From Terrilactibacillus sp. S3-3 (GTDB lineage: Bacteria; Bacillota; Bacilli; Bacillales; Sporolactobacillaceae), in contig CP129291.1 in NCBI GenBank assembly GCA_030437565.1, positions 2,108,001-2,172,000 of the forward strand: a stretch of DNA of 64,000 nt, in the 5' to 3' direction. The position numbers and the translations under genes were made by a program. Each line of letters begins with the position of its first letter. Within the stretch, counting starts at the first letter, position 1. The notes beneath the pieces are model-generated. The model had not been told where the DNA came from. It searched no databases and saw only the letters and a list, made by a program, of their open reading frames with translations. Below are positions 60,703 to 64,000 of this stretch, piece after piece.

Positions 60703-61023
60703 TCACCCCCGTAGTGATGGATCTAACAATAGAGCGATTTTTTCGGCAAATCCGATATCAGTGACAGCCACCAAAACCCGGGACGGCTCGCCTATCGCTT
60801 CACCCAATAAATCCCTGCTTTCTACAGTTAAAAGCGGCACCTGGTAATAACGGCATTTGTTCATCACCGTTTTTTGTGTGCGCCCCGAGGCGTCACGTGC
60901 CATAATCACAGCTTTCGCTTGCTTGTTCTGCAATGTTCTAATAACGGTTTCTTCTCCTGAGACAATCTTTCTTGCTCGGCAGGCCAAGCCGAGAATAGAT
61001 TGCCATTTCTTATTCTCCGTCAT
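60703..61023 (-). CDS. ylxQ: YlxQ, L7Ae-like RNA-binding protein
   Basis: 106 residues, intact. L7Ae/L30e fold: KKWQSILGLACRARKIVSGE, KAVIMARDASGRTQKTVMNK and VPLLTVESRDLLGEAIGEPS. Probable kink-turn RNA binder. The start overlaps the end of ylxR by 14 bp. Confidence 0.93.
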   Translation of the reverse strand: MTENKKWQSILGLACRARKIVSGEETVIRTLQNKQAKAVIMARDASGRTQKTVMNKCRYYQVPLLTVESRDLLGEAIGEPSRVLVAVTDIGFAEKIALLLDPSLRG

Positions 61024-61300
61024 ACAGATGATGTTCCTCCAGGTAGGCCATCATATCATCAAAAACGGCCGCAGGTACCGGTACGCCTAAATGATGGGCG
61101 AGAGAATTTTTTTTGGCTTTTGCTTTTTGAACACATGAAGCGTTCATGCATAAGTAAGCGCCGCGGCCATTTTTTTTGCCGGTAAGATCGAGAGACACGT
61201 CCCCCTCCGGTGAACGGACAATGCGAAACAATGCTTTTTTTTCGATCGATTGCTGGCAAACGATGCACCTTCTCATCGGTACTTTTCGCTGTTTCGCCAA
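61010..61300 (-). CDS. ylxR: YlxR, DUF448 RNA-binding protein
   Basis: 96 residues, intact: KVPMRRCIVCQQSIEKKALF carries the conserved R-x-C-x-x-C motif, followed by GRGAYLCMNASCVQKAKAKK. Conserved between nusA and infB; reported as an RNA-binding or RNase P-associated regulator in some Firmicutes. It keeps all four cysteines. Confidence 0.93.
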   Translation of the reverse strand: MAKQRKVPMRRCIVCQQSIEKKALFRIVRSPEGDVSLDLTGKKNGRGAYLCMNASCVQKAKAKKNSLAHHLGVPVPAAVFDDMMAYLEEHHLYDGE

Positions 61301-61314
61301 TTTGCTCGCCCCCT

Positions 61315-62561
61315 CTACTGTTCTTTGGTTTCTTCGCCGGCCGCCGGCTCATCCGTTTCACTGTCGCCATCTGCCGGCTCGGATGCGCTTCCAAGCGGCG
61401 GCGCTTCGACTGTCAGATCGTTTTCTTCTTCCGTTTGATCTTTATTCTCACTTTCTTCTTGCGCAGCGGTCTCTGCACCCTCACTGGCCGCGGTATCCGC
61501 CTGTTCCTCATTCAGCAGGCCGCTTTCTTCCGCTTCCGACTCGCTTTTAATGTCGATTTTCCAGCCGGTTAATTTTGCGGCAAGACGGGCGTTTTGGCCT
61601 TTTTTCCCAATTGCCAGCGACAATTGATAATCCGGCACAATGACGGTCGTTGCCTTTTCAGCTTCATGGACAATGACTTTAATCACTTTTGACGGACTCA
61701 GAGCATTGGCCACATACGTGACCGGATCGTCCGACCAGCGAACAATGTCGATCTTTTCGCCCTTAAGTTCCGTTACAATCGTCTGCACGCGCGCCCCTTT
61801 TTGGCCGACACAGGAACCGACTGCATCCACGGCCTCATCTTCGGCATGGACGGCGATTTTCGACCGATCGCCGGCTTCACGGGGGCAATCGACTTAATTT
61901 CAACAGTGCCGTCATAGATTTCCGGAACTTCCAGTTCAAATAAGCGTTTCAACAGACCCGGATGCGTCCGCGATACCATCACCGAAGGGCCTTTCGTCGT
62001 ATTTTCAACTTTCGTAATGTAGACCTTGATCCGATCATGAGGATGATATTCCTCATTCGGCATTTGTTCGGAAAGCGGCAGCAATGCCTCTACACGGCCT
62101 AAATCGACATAAATAAAACGATGATCGAGCCGCTGTACGATGCCTGTCATAATGTCGTCTTCCCGATCGATAAATTCGGAATAGATGACGCCTCTTTCTG
62201 CTTCCCTGACCCTCTGGGTGACGACCTGCTTGGCCGTTTGCGCAGCAATGCGCCCAAAGTTCCGCGGCGTCACTTCAATTTCCACCGTATCTCCCAGTTC
62301 AAAATGATTGTTTATACTCTTGGCCTGCTCAAGTGAAATTTGCAGTCTGGCATCCTCAACTTCTTCCACGACTTCTTTGCGGGCGTACACTTTAATTTGT
62401 CCGAGCCCTTCATTAATGTCGACCCGCACATTTTGCGCTTGATTAAAGTTCCTTTTATATGCGGAAATCAATGCCGCTTCAAGGGCTTCAATTAATACTT
62501 CCTTGCTGATCCCTTTGTCTTTTTCAAGTGCTGTGATTGCATCTAACAAATCACTGCTCAT
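61315..62561 (-). CDS. nusA: Transcription elongation/termination factor NusA (one frameshift)
   Basis: Binds RNA polymerase and modulates pausing and termination. N-terminal domain [21 protein letters not shown]1 domain [20 protein letters not shown] and the KH1 start [21 protein letters not shown] slip near 61860 leads to [20 protein letters not shown] (KH1) and KH2 [20 protein letters not shown]. The C-terminus is an unusually long acidic tail of about 70 residues rich in Glu and Ala. About 415 residues; B. subtilis NusA is shorter because it lacks such a tail. Overlaps the rimP stop by 11 bp. Confidence 0.95.
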
Positions 62562-63072
62562 TTGCTTTTTCTCCCCTTTTTAAAACGGAGTCCATTTTAA
62601 GATTAAAAATAATCGCAAGCCGTGCACTTGCAATCTTATCAAATGGAAGTGACACATGCTCCACTTTCGTTTTGTTCTTGACAGCAAGCGTAATGCTTAC
62701 GGCATTCACTTCTATGAGTCTTCCTTCGAAGGTTTTGGATCCGTTTACGGTTTCATAAGTTGTCACATGAACATCTTTTCCCGCTGCCCTTTCAAAATCG
62801 TCGGGTTTCTTCAGCGGTCTTTCCGCTCCGGCTGATGACACTTCAAGGAAGTAGGCCTCTTTAATCGGATCATGCTTGTCAAGCGCCTCACTTAACTTTT
62901 CGCTGACAGCCGTGCACATATCTAAGTCAACGCCCTGCGGCGAATCGATAAAGACACGCAGAAAACGGTTTTTTCCTTCTTTCACGTAGGCCACATCGAC
63001 GAGTTCCAAGCCCAAATCCGATAAAATCGGGGCGATGAGTTCTTCCGTGATCTCTCTGACTTTTGCCGTCAT
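62551..63072 (-). CDS. rimP: Ribosome maturation factor RimP
   Basis: 173 residues, intact. MTAKVREITEELIAPILSDL, GLELVDVAYVKEGKNRFLRV and FIDSPQGVDLDMCTAVSEKL, with EVSSAGAERPLKKPDDFERA at the domain boundary. The start at 63072 is supported by GGAGG 6 bp upstream; codons to 63120 belong to the hairpin leader. First gene of the rimP-nusA-infB operon. Confidence 0.95.
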   Translation of the reverse strand: MTAKVREITEELIAPILSDLGLELVDVAYVKEGKNRFLRVFIDSPQGVDLDMCTAVSEKLSEALDKHDPIKEAYFLEVSSAGAERPLKKPDDFERAAGKDVHVTTYETVNGSKTFEGRLIEVNAVSITLAVKNKTKVEHVSLPFDKIASARLAIIFNLKMDSVLKRGEKANEQ

Positions 63073-63094
63073 GTCAAGCCTCCTTTCGAAAACG

Positions 63095-63116
63095 AAAGAG
63101 TGGGATCCCACTCTTT
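63095..63116. terminator. Perfect 22-bp palindrome between polC and rimP
   Basis: AAAGAGTGGGATCCCACTCT plus TT, self-complementary with no loop. On the minus strand it is followed by CGTTTTCG, so it may end polC transcripts. It sits 23 bp before the rimP start and could also be a leader element. Confidence 0.6.
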
Positions 63117-63233
63117 TCACACGAGCTATTCATAGTATTTCCACACATACTATAACATACCCGTGTTTTTAAGGCAACATTTAACAAAAAATACTGTTTT
63201 AAAAAGAGAAGGCGGGAAAAGAAATGCCCTGTA

Positions 63234-64000
63234 TTAAAATAATGACAGCTGGTTAGCTTCCGGCATACCTTCCAAACAACCTTGGCCATCAAGATATTCC
63301 AGCACCGTTTTCGAGATTTTGGCTCGTTTTTGCAAGTCTTCCTTAGACAGAAATTCGCCGTCTTCGCGCGCTTTGGCTATCGCCTTCGCCGCATTTGTCC
63401 CGACACCCGGAAGGCTGTTAAACGGCGGAATCAGCGAATCTCCGTCAACCAAAAAGTGCGTAGCATCTGAGTGATAAAGATCAACAGACTGAAAGCGGAA
63501 GCCTCTTTCACACATTTCCAAAGCCAGTTCAAGCACCGTCAGCAAGCTTTTTTCCTTTGGCGTGGCATCGAGTCCTTTTTTCTCAATTTCTTCCAGCTTA
63601 TTTTTATTGCCGAAGATCCTTGTTTCATGACATCGACATCAAAATCGTCGGCTCGAACAGTGAAATAAGTCGCGTAAAAAAGGATCGGGTGATGCACTTT
63701 AAAATAAGCGATCCGAATCGCCATCAGTACATAGGCGGTCGCATGAGCTTTTGGAAACATGTATTTAATCTTAAGGCACGAATCAATATACCAGGACGGC
63801 ACGTTATTTTCCTTCATTTCTTCCATCCATTCATCATTCAGCCCTTTGCCCTTCCGCACGGATTCCATGATTTTAAAGGCATGCGACGGTTCCAGCCCTT
63901 TATGCATCAAATCGATCATGATATCGTCGCGGCAGCAGATGACATCTTTTAAAACGCAAGTGCCGTTGTCAATCAATTCCTGGGCATTGCCAAGCCACAC
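63234..64000 (-). CDS. polC: DNA polymerase III alpha subunit PolC, C-terminal part (two frameshifts; 5' end beyond window)
   Basis: Replicative polymerase of low-GC Gram-positives. Visible are [20 protein letters not shown] and [20 protein letters not shown] (palm/fingers end), [20 protein letters not shown], a slip near 63615, then [18 protein letters not shown] and the helix-hairpin-helix region [20 protein letters not shown]. The last residues QLSLF are a classical beta-clamp-binding motif. The remaining part of the gene, including the exonuclease domain, lies beyond position 64000. Confidence 0.95.

Overview
The window is a chromosomal segment of an endospore-forming member of the Bacillales. 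The evidence is a nearly complete Bacillus-type housekeeping backbone, mostly on the minus strand, carrying sporulation genes: spoVK, cotE, spoVS, an FtsK/SpoIIIE translocase and both dipicolinate synthase subunits. The genus cannot be fixed by reading alone.

Backbone in the direction of transcription (right to left): polC 3' end; rimP-nusA-ylxR-ylxQ-infB-ylxP-rbfA-truB-ribC-rpsO-pnp (translation and RNA-decay operon); mlpA; spoVFA-spoVFB-asd-dapG-dapA (aspartate/diaminopimelate/dipicolinate); rnjB; tepA-ylzJ; ftsK/spoIIIE; ymfF-ymfH-ymfI-ymfJ-ymfK-rodZ-pgsA-cinA-recA-rny-ymdB-spoVS; miaB-ricA-cotE; mutS-mutL; miaA-hfq; spoVK-hflX-ynbB; glnR-glnA. Compared with my memory of B. subtilis, ylxY, ymxH, tdh and kbl are missing. 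A two-component system, a DUF2231 membrane protein, a CBS protein and an SPFH/ribbon-helix-helix pair sit between spoVS and miaB instead.

The accessory DNA is concentrated at about 8.0-14.8 kb, between miaA and mutL. It holds an arsenic operon (arsR-acr3-arsC-arsM) with an ArsR-type operator, an IS256-family element, a perfect 44-bp palindrome, a decayed tRNA-like gene with its own terminator, an AT-rich secreted toxin-like gene followed by a DUF2283-like gene (a candidate toxin/immunity cassette), a small Asp-rich protein gene, a second partial copy of the toxin gene, and the last codons of a tyrosine recombinase. A second mobile remnant at 43.6-44.2 kb is an RT-deleted group IIC intron lying exactly behind the rnjB terminator.

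Roughly 36 genes, including essential ones (rpsO, infB, nusA, mutS, pgsA), are broken by one- or two-base indels, very often in homopolymers. The conserved protein continues in the next frame each time, and recA even carries compensating indels. I read most of these as consensus-sequence errors, not real pseudogenes, and annotate such genes end to end. Two in-frame stops (response regulator, recombinase remnant) are different and may be real.
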